DNA from: Chlamydiota bacterium
GTDB taxonomy: Bacteria > Chlamydiota > Chlamydiia > Chlamydiales > Rhabdochlamydiaceae
Direction: 5' to 3'
Assembly (NCBI GenBank): GCA_011065225.1
Contig: JAAKFC010000040.1
Span: 1 to 10,301, forward strand
DNA length: 10,301 bases
The notes under the pieces are model-generated. The model made no database searches and was not told the DNA's origin. It worked only from the letters and a program-made list of their open reading frames with translations. Shown here piece after piece: positions 1 through 7,251 of this stretch. Both the position numbers and the translations under genes were made by a program. Positions within the stretch are counted from its first letter, which is position 1; each line of letters starts with the position of its first letter.

Positions 1-773
1 GCACCAGCAGAAAGAGTCAAATCAAATTCATCCGTATATTCCCAAACATCCGCACTGTCAGGACTGATAAGGATGGGAATATCGCCTTTCAAAAAGACCC
101 CTTTTGAATTGGCATACGCTTTGACATCAGTGAGCTGCATATAGCAGAGATATTGGAGAAAAACATAGAAACAAACCTCGACCCAGTGTTTTTCTATGAG
201 GGCATCGCACTCTTTTTTATCCAGATATTGCAGTTTGCTTGGCCATGTTTGCCAGTGGTTTTTTGCCATTAGATCTTTGAGAACTTTGAAGAGAGCATAG
301 GTTTCGACCCAATCGTTATCTTCTACAAACTTTTCAAAAGTTTTCTCTTTGACAATCGTAGATCCCATTTCTTCAAAATACTGGCGTAGGAAAAGGAATT
401 TATGACTTTGTACGTCGTGGTAATGGACCCGAGGGAATTGATTGAAATGGCGCAGCTCTTCGAGTTGTTTTTCTTTTGCTCCTGGTAGCTTGTGCAAAGA
501 GAGATAGAGGGAATTGAGCGCCATAGAGGAGAGGGCAAAGAAAGGACTCGTGTCATCACCTGTATCATTGAGGGGAAGAAGCTGGATTACGTCTAGCCCT
601 ACTTTTTTGCACCAGTCAATGAGTGGAAAGAGGTCGTAAAATTCCCCGATGCCACAGCTTTTTTTGCTATGTAGAGCAGAGAGAGGAAGATCGATCCCAT
701 GATGATGTCTGATTCCAACATGAGCCCATTGTGGACCCACATTTGTCTGCAAAAGTTTTTCTTCAAGGGTCAT
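1..773 (-). CDS. malQ: 4-alpha-glucanotransferase (MalQ, GH77), N-terminal part, cut by window edge
   Basis: The minus-strand frame from an ATG at 773-771 stays open to the window edge, giving the first 257 residues; the family is normally about 500 or more, so the rest lies to the left. MalQ (amylomaltase) transfers alpha-1,4-glucan segments between maltodextrins in the cytoplasm, feeding glycogen turnover. Family signs in the translation include an N-terminal stretch with GIGEFYDLFPLIDWC, then VIQLLPLNDTGDDTSPF (the substrate-site strand typical of GH77), a run matching ALNSLYLSL, and KGDIPILISPDSADVW, the well-known KGDIPI segment. The catalytic aspartate/glutamate residues lie beyond the window. 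The start codon overlaps the stop of the preceding chaperone gene (ATGA, 4 nt), which implies translational coupling to the type III secretion operon. The same sycE-malQ adjacency is known from Chlamydia. Confidence 0.93.
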   Translation of the reverse strand, partial: MTLEEKLLQTNVGPQWAHVGIRHHHGIDLPLSALHSKKSCGIGEFYDLFPLIDWCKKVGLDVIQLLPLNDTGDDTSPFFALSSMALNSLYLSLHKLPGAKEKQLEELRHFNQFPRVHYHDVQSHKFLFLRQYFEEMGSTIVKEKTFEKFVEDNDWVETYALFKVLKDLMAKNHWQTWPSKLQYLDKKECDALIEKHWVEVCFYVFLQYLCYMQLTDVKAYANSKGVFLKGDIPILISPDSADVWEYTDEFDLTLSAG

Positions 774-1219
774 GGTTTCATTCCAAATATTGATTTGCCG
801 CCCCTTTTAGGTGGCTTAATGGGAAGGGGACGTCCATTTTCAACTGCATCTTTCCACAATTTTGCTTTTTCAATAAAGGCTTGAAGGACTTTTAAAAGTT
901 TTTCTCCTGTCAAATTGGGAGCAAAAACGTATTCGAAAAGGGTCAACTTGTTATTTTTTTCGCTGTAAGACAGCGTTCCAGGGCGGGGATATTCTCTATT
1001 GTTTATAAGACCTGCTCTCAAGAGTTTTTCTCTATATTTCCCGGGAGGGACTTCACATACAAAAGTGGCAAGCAAAACCTGCTCTTTTGGCTCGTCATAT
1101 TGGATTTGAATATGGAGCTCATCGTGGTAATTGAGTTGACAAATTCGATTCTGATCGGGATAGAGATCGACATCAAGTTCCTTGCTGAGGTCAAAGAGGA
1201 TTTGAGCAAATCTGTCCAT
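770..1219 (-). CDS. sycE: Type III secretion chaperone, CesT/SycE-like (Scc1-type, for SctW/CopN)
   Basis: This is a 149-aa protein, the usual size of class I type III secretion chaperones, which are small alpha/beta homo- or heterodimers that bind the N-terminal region of a secreted partner in the cytoplasm. The pattern fits: an N-terminal helix (MDRFAQILFDLSKELDV), alternating beta strands (for example HIQIQYD and QVLLATFVCEVP), a central LRAGLINN helix, LTLFEYVF, and a C-terminal amphipathic helix (LLKVLQAFIEKAKLWKDAV). A basic, proline-rich tail follows (residues about 130-149). No catalytic motif is expected. The start overlaps the sctW stop by one base (TAATG), and the stop overlaps the malQ start by 4 nt. 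The call rests on size, fold-like pattern and position directly after sctW, where Chlamydia carries sycE/scc1; primary sequence similarity within this family is weak. SctW as partner is inferred from gene order. Confidence 0.8.
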   Translation of the reverse strand: MDRFAQILFDLSKELDVDLYPDQNRICQLNYHDELHIQIQYDEPKEQVLLATFVCEVPPGKYREKLLRAGLINNREYPRPGTLSYSEKNNKLTLFEYVFAPNLTGEKLLKVLQAFIEKAKLWKDAVENGRPLPIKPPKRGGKSIFGMKP

Positions 1220-2397
1220 TATTCTTCGTCCTCCTCTTCTTCTTTTTCCTCCTCCTCTTCTTCTTCTTCTTCTTCTTCTTCCAACTCTTCAAGAGCTTCG
1301 ATGAAAGACATCAGTACATCATGGCGGTGCTGATCTGTGCGAAAGAGCTTGGGGGCTACACCGCGCACGCCATCGCGCATCTGGGTAAAAAGAATAATTT
1401 GTGCAAGCAAATCGGCAGAAATTCCCATTTTTAGCGCAAGCTGGAATACTTTATCCATAGAAGGATACCGTTCTGTCAAGAATTGGACAAACATTTTTGC
1501 TAGCATTTCAAAAGTAATCCGGGAAGGGAGAAGCATTCCCGCCCGCTCAAAGGAGGCATTAATCAAATCCATGCGCCCTTTAAAGAAGCGATAGATCCAC
1601 AAGATAGCAAGGAGATTGCGCGCCTCGGTCATGAGAGTGTGAAGCTCTCCTGGCGCAATGGAGGGTCCCTTGGATTTTAGATCGGCGCCCATGGCGTGAA
1701 GAATGAAATCGATTGCTGTTTGCATCTTTTGGTAAGTGAATTTTTCATTGAGCTCGCCAAAGAGTTTCGTAGCCTCGCGAGGATTGCCTGTGATATCTCG
1801 ATAGAGATCACGAAGTCCTGTAGGAGTGCCCAATCCTGCCTTAGAAAATTCTCTCGCCTCTGCTCCCATATTGCGTCCCGCTAGCACTTCTCTGCCATAG
1901 GTCTCATTGAGATTTTCTTTTGCCTGGCGCACCTTTGCAAGTACATCTCCCGTGGTCGATTTTTCCAAAAATTCAAGAGATTCATCGGCCAGCGAGTGAT
2001 CAGGAAAATTCTTCATTGCTTTGCGCAAGATCTCTTCTGAAGAATCGCCGTCTTTGATCTGCGAATGCAGAAGCTGAAGTGAGCGGGCCGTTAGCTCGGG
2101 ATTGTTCTTCTCAAATTGCTCAGAAACCTCTTCAATTTGTTCGATAACAAGAGTTTTCTCATCGGCTTTCTTAGCTTCTTCTTTTTCAATTCCTTTTTTG
2201 CGTAGTTTTTCTTCGAGTGTTTGGAATCTTTTAGCCATCATGACCGGATTGAAGGCTGCCTCTTCAGCAAATTCTGTCATCGAGATTTGGCTCGCCTCTT
2301 GTGCAATGGCGATTTTGCGCGCCTCCATCTGCTCTTGCTTTCGGATGCGGGCACTTTCAGTTGGTTCAATTGGTGAAGTACTAAAATCGTCCTGCAT
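1219..2397 (-). CDS. sctW: Type III secretion gatekeeper SctW (CopN/LcrE, YopN-TyeA family)
   Basis: This 392-aa protein is close in length to chlamydial CopN (about 400 aa). SctW proteins sit at the inner face of the export apparatus, block effector release until host contact, and are themselves secreted; chlamydial CopN also acts on host microtubules. Visible support: an N-terminal polar region rich in E/K/Q with predicted helices (residues about 1-75), a long helical middle part, and a C-terminal TyeA-like region (about 285-370) containing FEMLAKMFVQFLTERYPSMD and LALKMGISADLLAQIILFTQ. Placement between sctV and the chaperone matches CopN. The last 20 residues are almost all glutamate (18 E, one K, one D), unusual for the family and encoded by a GAA/GAG repeat. 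No good Shine-Dalgarno precedes the ATG; upstream is AAAACAAAAAT. A 26-nt gap separates it from the sctV stop, so it is probably in the same transcript. Confidence 0.88.
   Translation of the reverse strand: MQDDFSTSPIEPTESARIRKQEQMEARKIAIAQEASQISMTEFAEEAAFNPVMMAKRFQTLEEKLRKKGIEKEEAKKADEKTLVIEQIEEVSEQFEKNNPELTARSLQLLHSQIKDGDSSEEILRKAMKNFPDHSLADESLEFLEKSTTGDVLAKVRQAKENLNETYGREVLAGRNMGAEAREFSKAGLGTPTGLRDLYRDITGNPREATKLFGELNEKFTYQKMQTAIDFILHAMGADLKSKGPSIAPGELHTLMTEARNLLAILWIYRFFKGRMDLINASFERAGMLLPSRITFEMLAKMFVQFLTERYPSMDKVFQLALKMGISADLLAQIILFTQMRDGVRGVAPKLFRTDQHRHDVLMSFIEALEELEEEEEEEEEEEEKEEEEDEE
1222..1281 (-). repeat. GAA/GAG trinucleotide tract encoding the SctW poly-glutamate tail
   Basis: On the plus strand this is a run of TTC/CTC triplets, including eight uninterrupted TTC copies at 1258-1281, broken only by one TTT (Lys) and one GTC (Asp). 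Read on the minus strand it is the last 20 codons of sctW. The same DNA is a purine-rich run of Shine-Dalgarno-like GAGGAG/GAAGAA words ending 2 nt before the chaperone ATG, so it may also serve translation of the next gene. Triplet tracts of this kind can change length by slippage without breaking frame. Confidence 0.9.
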
Positions 2398-2423
2398 ATT
2401 TTTGTTTTAATCGACTTTAAAGA

Positions 2424-4556
2424 TTAGGTCAATTGGATGCGTCCGAGAGGCTGAATTTTGATCTCAGGAACGATTTCCTGGTAGGAAACTACCGCCAGAT
2501 CGGGGAATTCTCCTTCGATTAATTTGCGAACAAAGCGGCGGACATCGATGGCTGTCAGCATGACAGGGGGTTGTCCACCAGCAGGAATGGGGGTGATGAC
2601 TGCGCGCATGGCACCCAGAATCATCTGCGTAGTATCGGGATCGAGTGCTAAATAAGATCCAGCAGAAGTTTGTTTGATTGCACCTCGGACCATATCTTCG
2701 ATTTCAGGGTCGAGTATGTAGACCGAGAGGATCGATTGCCCTTGTGAATATTTATAGCTGATATAGCGTTTCAAAGAAGAGCGGACATATTCGGTTAAAA
2801 GGACCGTGTCTTTTTCCGTTTGGGCCCATTCGCTCAAGGATTCCAAAATCGTGCGCAGATCCTTGATTGAAATCTGCTCTTGCACAAGGCGGCGGAGAAT
2901 TTCCGTCAACTTTTGCAAGGGAACAAGACGGGTGACTTCTTTCACGAGATCGGGAAACGACTTTTCAATGAATTCCAAAATACCACGCGCCTCTTGGATT
3001 CCAATGAAATCGGCTGCATGTTGACGATAGAAATAGGAAAGATGGAGGATCATCACATCGAGCGGTTTCCAGAATTTAATCCCTGCCTTTTTCATCACAT
3101 CTTCATATTTTGTTTCCACCCAGTAAGAGGGCTGTCCGATTGAATTTTTCGATGTCGTGTATGGAATATTGTAGCGTTTTAAAGTTTCGGGATCCTCATT
3201 GGTGAGAAGAGCCCCTTCTTCGATTTTCCCACGGATGATGGGCACTTCATTGAGATGGATCATATACTCATCATCTCCAAGCGTTGGCGATTCAGTTCGC
3301 ACATGTACGCCGGGGAAACGGACTCCTAGATCTTGGTAGAGGGCATGCCGCATCTTCGGAATCATCTGTTCGACAAACGTCACCCCTCCCCGTTCCCTTC
3401 GGATTTCTTTGGAGAGGAAGGCACCTACCTCCAAAATAATCGGAAGCGTCAGGGCATATTCATCGACTCCTCCCCGTATCACCTTGTGACCCGTAACATC
3501 CGTTTCGACCATCCCACCGGTTGTTACTCGAGCTTCTCTTGCGGCTTCTCTCTTTTTAGTCAATAAGGTAAAGGTTCCGGCCCCTATAATGAGCAAACCC
3601 AGAGTGATAAATATGAGCGATGGAAAACCTTTAACAAAGGCCATCATCGTGGCGACGATACCTGAAATAATGAGCGCTTTGGGCTGGCTGAGGAGTTGAG
3701 AGGAAATTTCACCACCGAGGTGCTCATCCTTTTTCTCACTCGAAACACGTGTAGTGATAATACCGGCTGTAAGGGCGATCAAAAGCGAAGGAATCTGTGC
3801 AACGAGACCACTTCCAATCGAGAGGAGCGTATAGGTGCGGGCTGCCTGCAGTGCCGTCATCCCATGCATTGCCATCCCAATAATGAGACCCCCAACAATG
3901 TTGATCACTGCAATCACAATCCCAGCGATGACGTCTCCTTTTACGAACTTCATCGCCCCGTCCATCGCCCCGTACATCTGGCTCTCTTTTTGCAAAGCAA
4001 GACGCAGCTGTCTAGCCTCGGTGGAATTAATCACACCGCTTCGCATGTCAGCATCGATACTCATTTGCTTGCCGGGCATCGCGTCCAAGGTAAAGCGGGC
4101 TGCTACCTCAGCGACCCGTTCGGCACCTTTGGTGACTACGATGAACTGAACGATCGTGATGATCAAAAATACGATTCCACCAACGACAAAGTTTCCCCCG
4201 ACGACAAACTCCCCGAAGGCGTAGATGATTTCTCCCGCATCAGCATAGAGCAGGATCCGCTTCGTAGCTGAAATCTCAATTCCAAGGCGAAAAAGCGTTG
4301 TAATCAAAAGCAGAGAGGGGAAGATCGAGAGATTGACCGCTTTGGGAATATAGAGCGCTACCATCAGAAGCGTAATGGAGATCGTCAAGTTGATCGCAAT
4401 GAAATTGTCCAAGACCCCGGGAGAGACTGGGACAATGATGATCGTGATGAGCATGATAATAAAAATAGCGAGGAACAGATCCGTCGAGCGACTGACGAAT
4501 CGGAGCATTCGTTCCCCACTTAAAAAACGACCAACATTTTGTAAAAACTCTTTCAT
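2424..4556 (-). CDS. sctV: Type III secretion export gate protein SctV (LcrD/CdsV, FHIPEP family)
   Basis: The 710-aa length is typical of LcrD/FlhA proteins. SctV forms a nonameric ring in the inner membrane; its membrane half takes part in proton-driven export and its cytoplasmic half docks chaperone-substrate complexes and the gatekeeper. The N-terminal 330 or so residues carry about eight hydrophobic segments. The FHIPEP-family signature is clear: FPSLLLITTLFRL (about 79-91), FGEFVVGGNFVVG (about 114-126), TKGAERVAEVAARFTLDAMP (142-161), then KQMSIDAD and MDGAMKFVKGD. The cytoplasmic domain runs from about 350 to the end. One visible variation is GIEIS after LFRL, where many homologues have ALNVS or similar. 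The ATG at 4556 is 9 nt past the sctU stop, which indicates an operon. Its ribosome site is weak (TGAG just upstream), so coupling to sctU translation is plausible. Confidence 0.97.
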   Translation of the reverse strand: MKEFLQNVGRFLSGERMLRFVSRSTDLFLAIFIIMLITIIIVPVSPGVLDNFIAINLTISITLLMVALYIPKAVNLSIFPSLLLITTLFRLGIEISATKRILLYADAGEIIYAFGEFVVGGNFVVGGIVFLIITIVQFIVVTKGAERVAEVAARFTLDAMPGKQMSIDADMRSGVINSTEARQLRLALQKESQMYGAMDGAMKFVKGDVIAGIVIAVINIVGGLIIGMAMHGMTALQAARTYTLLSIGSGLVAQIPSLLIALTAGIITTRVSSEKKDEHLGGEISSQLLSQPKALIISGIVATMMAFVKGFPSLIFITLGLLIIGAGTFTLLTKKREAAREARVTTGGMVETDVTGHKVIRGGVDEYALTLPIILEVGAFLSKEIRRERGGVTFVEQMIPKMRHALYQDLGVRFPGVHVRTESPTLGDDEYMIHLNEVPIIRGKIEEGALLTNEDPETLKRYNIPYTTSKNSIGQPSYWVETKYEDVMKKAGIKFWKPLDVMILHLSYFYRQHAADFIGIQEARGILEFIEKSFPDLVKEVTRLVPLQKLTEILRRLVQEQISIKDLRTILESLSEWAQTEKDTVLLTEYVRSSLKRYISYKYSQGQSILSVYILDPEIEDMVRGAIKQTSAGSYLALDPDTTQMILGAMRAVITPIPAGGQPPVMLTAIDVRRFVRKLIEGEFPDLAVVSYQEIVPEIKIQPLGRIQLT

Positions 4557-4565
4557 GAACTCATT

Positions 4566-5642
4566 TTATTTAAATAATTCCAAATGCGCAGTTTCTTCTG
4601 CTTCAAGCTGTTCCAGCCAGCGCAAGATCTCAGAGATGGCTTCGTATGCCTCCTCTGGTATATAATCGCCGATTTCGCCTTTTTCGAACAGTGTTTGTGC
4701 TAAATCAACGTTTCTCATGACTGGAACATCGTAATCTGCTGCCAATTTTACGATCCGATCGGCGAGTATTCCCTTCCCCATGGTGATGATTCGTGGTGCA
4801 GGTTCTACTTCTTCGTCATACTCAATAGCCACAGCGATGTGGATCGGATTCGTGATGACTGCGCGGGCCCTCTTCACTCCAACAGGCCCTTCCTGATAGG
4901 CAATCTCCTGTGCTATACGGCGGCGTTGGCCTTTGATTTCAGGATTTCCTTCTGTATCCTTAAATTCTTGCTTTATTTCAAATTTTTCCATCCGCATTTC
5001 TTTTGCAAAATTACGCTTTTGAAAAATCAAATCGGCAATTGCAACGGCCAAAAAGAAAATTCCCACGCGAATGATCACCTTGACCAAAAAAGCAGCAAGT
5101 ACCTGGGCACTGCCCACGACTGGCAGAGCTGCACAAGCGATAATTTCTGGAATACTGTTATAGACTGCTGTCCAGATTAAGATGAAAGCACCTGAGATTT
5201 TAAAAACAGATTTAAGTAGTTCAAAAATCGTTTTAAATTTGAACATGTTTTTAATATTCGTAACAGGATTGAGCTTTTTAATATCTGGCTTCATTGCTTC
5301 GGGTGAAAAGAGAGGCCCTACGACCAAAAAACTCGTCAAAATCCCCACAGAAACCGTCACGATCAAAATGGGAAGACTGCATCTAAAGATCGTCTGAATT
5401 GTCTCGGTCATAAGCCCAGGGGCCATTATCTGCATATCGATGTGTCCCATCTGGACTCTACGAAACATATTAATGATGAAACTACCTAATTGCTCAAAGA
5501 TATACCCAGATAAAATCAGAACAGAAGAAATGGAAACAATAAACGTTAGGGCAGAGGGGAAGTCTTGCGACTTGGCCACTTGCCCTTTTTTGCGAGCATC
5601 GCGCAGCTTCTTTGGTGTTGCCTTTTCGGTTTTCTCAGCCAC
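4566..5642 (-). CDS. sctU: Type III secretion substrate-switch protein SctU (YscU/CdsU, FlhB family), NPIH variant
   Basis: The 358-aa length is normal for YscU/FlhB. SctU is an inner-membrane export-apparatus protein whose cytoplasmic domain cleaves itself and sets the order in which substrates are exported. The N-terminus EKTEKATPKKLRDARKKGQV is the classic family opening. Four hydrophobic segments follow, at about 29-50, 88-110, 147-175 and 184-206, then a charged linker (KEMRMEKFEIKQEFKDTEGN) and the C-terminal cytoplasmic domain (about 215-358). The self-cleavage motif, normally NPTH, reads NPIH at residues 265-268 (codons AAT CCG ATC CAC, 4839-4850). The start is GTG at 5642, chosen because the family N-terminus begins there; AAGG lies about 7 nt upstream. 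It is the first gene of the sctU-sctV-sctW-chaperone-malQ run. The long non-coding stretch before it suggests that its promoter lies there, perhaps in the AT-rich part at about 5685-5730, though I see no convincing boxes. Confidence 0.96.
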   Translation of the reverse strand: MAEKTEKATPKKLRDARKKGQVAKSQDFPSALTFIVSISSVLILSGYIFEQLGSFIINMFRRVQMGHIDMQIMAPGLMTETIQTIFRCSLPILIVTVSVGILTSFLVVGPLFSPEAMKPDIKKLNPVTNIKNMFKFKTIFELLKSVFKISGAFILIWTAVYNSIPEIIACAALPVVGSAQVLAAFLVKVIIRVGIFFLAVAIADLIFQKRNFAKEMRMEKFEIKQEFKDTEGNPEIKGQRRRIAQEIAYQEGPVGVKRARAVITNPIHIAVAIEYDEEVEPAPRIITMGKGILADRIVKLAADYDVPVMRNVDLAQTLFEKGEIGDYIPEEAYEAISEILRWLEQLEAEETAHLELFK

Positions 5643-5753
5643 ACACCAACCTTAGCAACCTAAGAAAACCCAATCAAGTGAAAAGAAAAAGTATTATTAA
5701 GTGGAATGTGTATATATAAATACAGTCTAGATTAGAGCCGCCATACCATTTTG

Positions 5754-5778
5754 CGCAGCATTTCCTTTGGATGCTGCG
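5754..5778. repeat. Perfect 8-bp stem hairpin
   Basis: CGCAGCAT (5754-5761) and its exact complement ATGCTGCG (5771-5778) flank a 9-nt loop. It lies just outside the large inverted repeat, within the leader region of sctU on the minus strand. No T-run follows on either strand, so it does not look like an intrinsic terminator. It may be an RNA leader structure or part of a larger repeat element. Confidence 0.55.
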
Positions 5779-5850
5779 TCCGGCGCTATCGCATCTTGAG
5801 CTGACTATCGCTTTGCCAAATCGGATCCTACGCGAAAAGGTCCGTGCAGA

Positions 5851-6014
5851 GAGGCTGTGAAAAAATATCGGATGATCGCTTTTGGGCGCTTTCGTCGCCG
5901 AAACCCATCGTTTCCAAGTCGTCTACTCTATTGAGTATGCCAACTTGGAAACGATGAGTTTCGACACCAAAATCACCTCAAAATCGATTTGATCCTCTAT
6001 TTTTTCACAGCCTC
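5851..6014. repeat. Long imperfect inverted repeat (MITE-like element or structured RNA)
   Basis: The outer ends are perfect 17-bp inverted copies: GAGGCTGTGAAAAAATA at 5851-5867 and its complement at 5998-6014. Moving inward the arms stay alignable with scattered mismatches and a few indels, then match closely again over CATCGTTTCCAAGT (5905-5918) and ACTTGGAAACGATG (5943-5956). The centre is itself a near-palindrome (TACTC, four bases, GAGTA at about 5924-5937). The whole 164 nt could therefore fold into a single hairpin. It contains no credible gene. Shorter inverted words continue outside the ends (GGTCCGTG at 5839-5846, CACGGACC at 6035-6042). The form resembles a miniature inverted-repeat element, but I cannot see a target duplication or know its copy number. 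Confidence 0.75.
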
Positions 6015-6060
6015 AGAGCACTGATCCCTTTTCACACGGACCGATTTTGCTGTGCGCTAG

Positions 6061-6102
6061 CAGCCATCGGCTGGAAGAGCATTCCAGCGAGATTCCACTC
6101 GC
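6061..6102. repeat. Cluster of three small overlapping hairpins downstream of ychF
   Basis: CAGCC/GGCTG (6061-6065 and 6069-6073), GCTGGA/TCCAGC (6070-6075 and 6083-6088) and GCGAG/CTCGC (6087-6091 and 6098-6102) form three successive short stems, about 50-90 nt past the ychF stop. The stems share bases, so they may be alternative folds. On the minus strand no T-run follows, so a role as a ychF terminator is not shown; 3' RNA stabilisation is possible. Confidence 0.4.
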
Positions 6103-6147
6103 TTCCATGTCCTCTTACAGGGCCTAATATTTTTTGCAAAAAACTCT

Positions 6148-7245
6148 TTAGTTGTGGAAAAAGAGAATCACGTCACCATCTTTGACGACGTATTCCTTGC
6201 CTTCAGAGCGAGCCTTTCCCGCTTCTCGTGCACCAACGCGCCCTTTGTAATTGATTAGATCTTCGAAAGAGACCACTTCAGCGCGAATAAATCCCTTTTT
6301 GATATCGGTATGGATTTCTCCAGCGGCTTCTTGTGCGCTGGTTCCCACTCGAATTGTCCAAGCCCGTGTTTCTTGCTCTCCCGTCGTCAAATAGTTAATC
6401 AGTCCCAGCATACTGAATGCCGCTTTGATCAGACGATTGAGACCCGGCTCAGTCAGGCCAAGCGTGTTAAGATATTCTTTTGCTTCTTCAGGCGAAAGCT
6501 GCATAAGCTCTTCTTCCAGCTTAGCACAAAATGGAATCACGGGGCTTCCCTCTTTTTCTGCAAATTTTTGCACTGCTTGCACATGGAGATTGTCCATTTC
6601 AGGCAGATCGTCTTCCTTTATATTAGCAAGATAAATCACCTTTTTGAGCGTCAAAAAGGGATAGCCAAAGAGAATTTCTCGCTCTTCATCAGAGACCTCT
6701 AGCATTCTGAGAGGATGATTTTCATTGAGGTGGGCGATTGCCTTTTTTAGTGCTGCAACATGAGTTCCGAGTTCTTTTTTTCCCTTCATCTGCTTTTCGA
6801 GTTTTGAGAGTGTATTTTCAGCCATTTGTAAATCAGCCAAAATCAGTTCGAGATTGATCACCTCAATATCACTAATTGGATCTACTTTGCCTGCAACATG
6901 GATTACATCATCATTTTCAAAACAACGGACCACATGGATAATCGCATCAGTCTCACGGATATTAGCTAAAAATTGATTCCCGAGCCCTTCTCCCTTGGAT
7001 GCTCCAGCAACCAATCCCGCAATATCTACAAATGTGACGGATGCGGGGATCGTTTTTTTACTGTTGGACAGCTCAGCAAGAGAAAGAAGCCTCTCATCCT
7101 CCAGATCGACGATCCCCACATTGGGATCAATCGTGCAAAAAGGATAATTCGCAGCAGCAGCCGCGGCTTTTTTCGTAAGAGCGTTAAAAAGAGTGGACTT
7201 CCCCACATTGGGAAGGCCTACAATTCCACAGGACAAATTAGGCAT
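6148..7245 (-). CDS. ychF: Ribosome-binding ATPase/GTPase YchF (OLA1/Obg-related)
   Basis: The 365-aa length is exactly typical. YchF is a cytoplasmic P-loop NTPase of the Obg-HflX group that binds ribosomes and usually prefers ATP over GTP; its cellular role is tied to translation and stress responses. Motifs seen: the P-loop GLPNVGKST at residues 10-18, the YPFCTIDPN switch segment (about 34-42), the G3 motif DIAGL at 74-78 followed by GASKGEGLGN, and NIKE at 208-211 in the place of the G4 motif, the NxxE form that separates YchF from NKxD GTPases. A coiled-coil insertion (about 132-190) and the C-terminal TGS domain (about 282-365, with RAWTIRVGTSAQEAAGEIH and YVVKDGDVI) complete the protein. 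It starts 6 nt after the stop of the 373-aa gene with no visible Shine-Dalgarno, so it may be read from that gene's transcript. Confidence 0.97.
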   Translation of the reverse strand: MPNLSCGIVGLPNVGKSTLFNALTKKAAAAAANYPFCTIDPNVGIVDLEDERLLSLAELSNSKKTIPASVTFVDIAGLVAGASKGEGLGNQFLANIRETDAIIHVVRCFENDDVIHVAGKVDPISDIEVINLELILADLQMAENTLSKLEKQMKGKKELGTHVAALKKAIAHLNENHPLRMLEVSDEEREILFGYPFLTLKKVIYLANIKEDDLPEMDNLHVQAVQKFAEKEGSPVIPFCAKLEEELMQLSPEEAKEYLNTLGLTEPGLNRLIKAAFSMLGLINYLTTGEQETRAWTIRVGTSAQEAAGEIHTDIKKGFIRAEVVSFEDLINYKGRVGAREAGKARSEGKEYVVKDGDVILFFHN

Positions 7246-7251
7246 CTATTT

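Larger units (their letters stand above)
5643..6147. other. Non-coding region of about 500 nt between sctU and ychF, rich in hairpins
   Basis: No convincing coding frame is seen on either strand. The part next to sctU (5643-5735) is AT-rich, with TATATATA at about 5710-5717, and probably holds the promoter and leader of the secretion operon. The middle holds a long imperfect inverted repeat (5851-6014) and a separate 8-bp hairpin (5754-5778). The part next to ychF (6030-6143) holds three small overlapping hairpins between 6061 and 6102 and the AT palindrome TTTTTTGCAAAAAA at 6130-6143, just beyond the ychF stop. None of these has the GC-stem plus T-run form of a clear intrinsic terminator for ychF. 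Confidence 0.7.

Noticed and set aside
323..568. 81-aa minus-strand frame
   Set aside because: It lies out of frame inside malQ, whose translation carries clear family motifs over the same bases.
1100..1333. 77-aa plus-strand frame with a long serine run
   Set aside because: The serine run is just the opposite-strand reading of the GAA/GAG tract in sctW.
3696..4271. 191-aa plus-strand frame opposite sctV
   Set aside because: It is antisense to the most conserved part of sctV; its Cys/His/Asn-rich composition is typical of a shadow frame and no ribosome site or promoter was seen.
6130..6143. TTTTTTGCAAAAAA palindrome just after the ychF stop as a terminator
   Set aside because: The stem is only A-T pairs and no T-run follows it on the minus strand, so it does not have the form of an intrinsic terminator.
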